From Clostridiales bacterium (GTDB lineage Bacteria > Bacillota_A > Clostridia > Saccharofermentanales > Saccharofermentanaceae), in contig JAGCGE010000261.1 in the NCBI GenBank assembly GCA_017649745.1, positions 1-7,101 on the forward strand: a stretch of DNA of 7,101 bases, given 5' to 3'. Below are positions 6,327 to 7,101 of this stretch, piece by piece. The notes under the pieces were generated by a model. It was not told where the DNA came from, made no database searches, and saw only the letters and a list, made by a program, of their open reading frames with translations. Each line of letters opens with the position of its first letter. Positions within the stretch are counted from its first letter, which is position 1. The position numbers and the translations under genes are program-made.

Positions 6327-6333
6327 CCTCCTC
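6327..6333 (-). promoter_or_regulatory. Strong ribosome site of the 777-residue secreted protein
   Basis: The minus strand reads GAGGAGG 7 nt before the ATG at 6319. The TGA stop of the small upstream frame (6332-6334) overlaps it by two bases, an arrangement that would allow translational coupling if that frame is translated. Confidence 0.8.
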
Positions 6334-6505
6334 ATATATTTCTCTTATTTCCGAAAACAAAAACGCAGCCTGCCCAAAAGCAAACCGCGTTAATAACTAC
6401 ATACAAAATAAAGACAGAACTAAGCTTGACTGACTGAGAGATTGTCCGTCTGATGCTCATACCTGTCAATACCTTTCTTTCAGTTTTCGAAAATTTCTTT
6501 GACAT
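6332..6505 (-). CDS. Possible small single-TM peptide upstream of the secreted protein (uncertain)
   Basis: An open frame of 57 codons from ATG 6505 (68 from a TTG at 6538, which lies inside a candidate -35 box) encodes a basic N-terminus (MSKKFSKTERK), then about 25 hydrophobic residues (LSSVFILYVVINAVCFWAGC onward) and a basic end NKRNI. This is a plausible single-pass membrane peptide. Against it: no good ribosome site precedes either ATG, a promoter-like TTGACA-17-GACAAT lies within it, and I recognise no homologue. In favour: its stop overlaps the ribosome site of the next gene on the same strand. An ATG at 6460 is a further possible start. It may equally be non-coding leader. Confidence 0.3.
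   Translation of the reverse strand: MSKKFSKTERKVLTGMSIRRTISQSVKLSSVFILYVVINAVCFWAGCVFVFGNKRNI
6441..6469 (-). promoter_or_regulatory. Candidate promoter for the 777-residue secreted protein
   Basis: On the minus strand TTGACA (6464-6469) is followed after 17 bp by GACAAT (6441-6446). The -35 is perfect, the -10 matches 4 of 6 positions. It would give a leader of about 110 nt before the ATG at 6319. Confidence 0.45.
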
Positions 6506-6509
6506 CTGC

Positions 6510-6538
6510 ATTATCCCATATTTAATATGATAATGCAA
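6510..6538 (-). promoter_or_regulatory. Second, upstream candidate promoter
   Basis: On the minus strand TTGCAT (6533-6538) is followed after 17 bp by GATAAT (6510-6515), directly downstream of the paralogue's terminator. Transcription would start near 6503, almost at the ATG at 6505 of the small frame, which would then be leaderless or untranslated. Confidence 0.45.
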
Positions 6539-6578
6539 AAAGAAAAACGTCCCTGATCGTTTTTCAATCAGAGACGTT
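6537..6578 (-). terminator. Terminator of the upstream paralogue
   Basis: On the minus strand AACGTCTCTGAT (6567-6578) pairs with ATCAGGGACGTT (6546-6557) as a 12-bp stem with one U-G pair and a 9-nt loop, followed by TTTTTCTTTTT (6537-6547, overlapping the stem end). It begins 18 nt after the paralogue's stop, so the two secreted-protein genes are probably separate transcription units. Confidence 0.85.
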
Positions 6579-6596
6579 GAATGTTTAATTTGACTA

Positions 6597-7101
6597 TTAT
6601 CCTCTGTCTATCGCATAGCTTGCACAGATCTCAGTAAACTCCTGTGACTGAACAAAACTGTTGAACACCTGGTCTTTGATCATGCCATTGTTCATATTGT
6701 TGAGCCAGTAGTTCAAACCATCTGTATCAGGTTCGCGACCCATGAATGTCTTGTACATTCTCGTCAGAAGTTCTTCATTACTGTAGTTATGATCATTGAA
6801 TTCTTTACTGTAGAAAAATTCATGAGCTGCCTGTGATCCTGTTAATTCACAGTTAGTAAGTCCAAGACTCCAGTACTTTAATCCGCCTTCCTCAGGTTCA
6901 CGACCTAAACACTCAGTGTAAAGCCTTGTAGCAAACGCAGTTGCATTCTTTGATGCGATAGTTGCCTTAGCTGTAGGCGCTCCTGATCTTACACCGTAGT
7001 CAGCACAGATGTTGCACCACTCAGGTGAGTTGATGAAACCTTCAACTACTGTATCCTTACCAACTGTCTTAAGACTGTTGAGCCAGAAGTTGAAACCATC
7101 C
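6597..7101 (-). CDS. Paralogous secreted protein, C-terminal fragment with DUF4214-type tail
   Basis: The gene enters from the right edge; only the last 167 codons and the TAA are present, and its N-terminus, signal peptide and domain order cannot be seen. The visible part covers two and a half DUF4214-type units: DGFNFWLNSLK to SPEWCNIC, then LYTECLGREPEEGGLKYW to SKEF, then MYKTFMGREPDTDGLNYW to SQEFTEI. By direct comparison 151 of 166 residues equal the C-terminus of the 777-residue protein, whose last residue R is here followed by an extra G. About 79 of some 500 bases differ, so most changes are synonymous. The WCxxC pair after SPE is kept. It is transcribed in the same direction and ends at its own terminator, unrelated in sequence to that of the first copy. 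A secreted or surface role is inferred from the paralogue. Confidence 0.88.
   Translation of the reverse strand, partial: DGFNFWLNSLKTVGKDTVVEGFINSPEWCNICADYGVRSGAPTAKATIASKNATAFATRLYTECLGREPEEGGLKYWSLGLTNCELTGSQAAHEFFYSKEFNDHNYSNEELLTRMYKTFMGREPDTDGLNYWLNNMNNGMIKDQVFNSFVQSQEFTEICASYAIDRG

Noticed and set aside
3986..7101. Insertion sequence or other mobile element as the cause of the repeated 500-bp segment
   Set aside because: Both copies are in-frame ends of coding regions, with no terminal inverted repeats, transposase or target duplication visible.
1..7101. tRNA genes, CRISPR arrays, phage or defence genes
   Set aside because: No cloverleaf, no regularly spaced repeats and no related coding motifs were seen on either strand.

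Overview
The window looks like chromosomal DNA from a low-to-moderate-GC anaerobic Firmicute of the Clostridia, perhaps a gut or rumen Lachnospiraceae/Oscillospiraceae-type organism. The grounds are strong AGGAGG ribosome sites, A/T-rich promoters, an infC-type leader with a transcription attenuator, a clostridial-style aspartate aminotransferase, and large secreted proteins that combine InlB-type B repeats with DUF4214-type tails. This placement is inference from gene style; no rRNA or other phylogenetic marker is complete here.

Left end (1-462): on the minus strand, the first codons of a gene that is probably infC (translation initiation factor IF-3), with a non-ATG start, a perfect 8-base Shine-Dalgarno, a leader of about 130 nt ending in an intrinsic terminator (attenuator), and a TTGACA-17-TATTAT promoter. 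The rest of the gap leads to the plus-strand gene and contains a 20-bp operator-like palindrome.

Middle (463-3980): a plus-strand short-chain dehydrogenase/reductase (463-1233) ends in a strong terminator. A minus-strand two-gene unit follows: a Bcp/PrxQ-type peroxiredoxin (2226-2678), then, 10 nt downstream, a two-TM protein whose C-terminus is a decayed histidine-kinase ATPase domain (1301-2215). A PLP-dependent aminotransferase (2751-3926, plus) diverges from the peroxiredoxin and ends in a hairpin shared with the convergent gene to its right.

Right end (3986-7101, minus strand): a 777-residue secreted multidomain protein (signal peptide, DUF6273-like domain, Ig-like region, two InlB-type B repeats, four DUF4214-type units) and, upstream of it, the 3' end of a paralogue whose last 166 residues are about 91% identical. 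Between them lie the paralogue's terminator, candidate promoters and a possible 57-68 aa membrane peptide. The tandem copies of one C-terminal tail are the most distinctive feature: they suggest a family of surface or secreted proteins with a common, conserved tail module. The housekeeping genes on the left show no evident functional link to the surface genes on the right.
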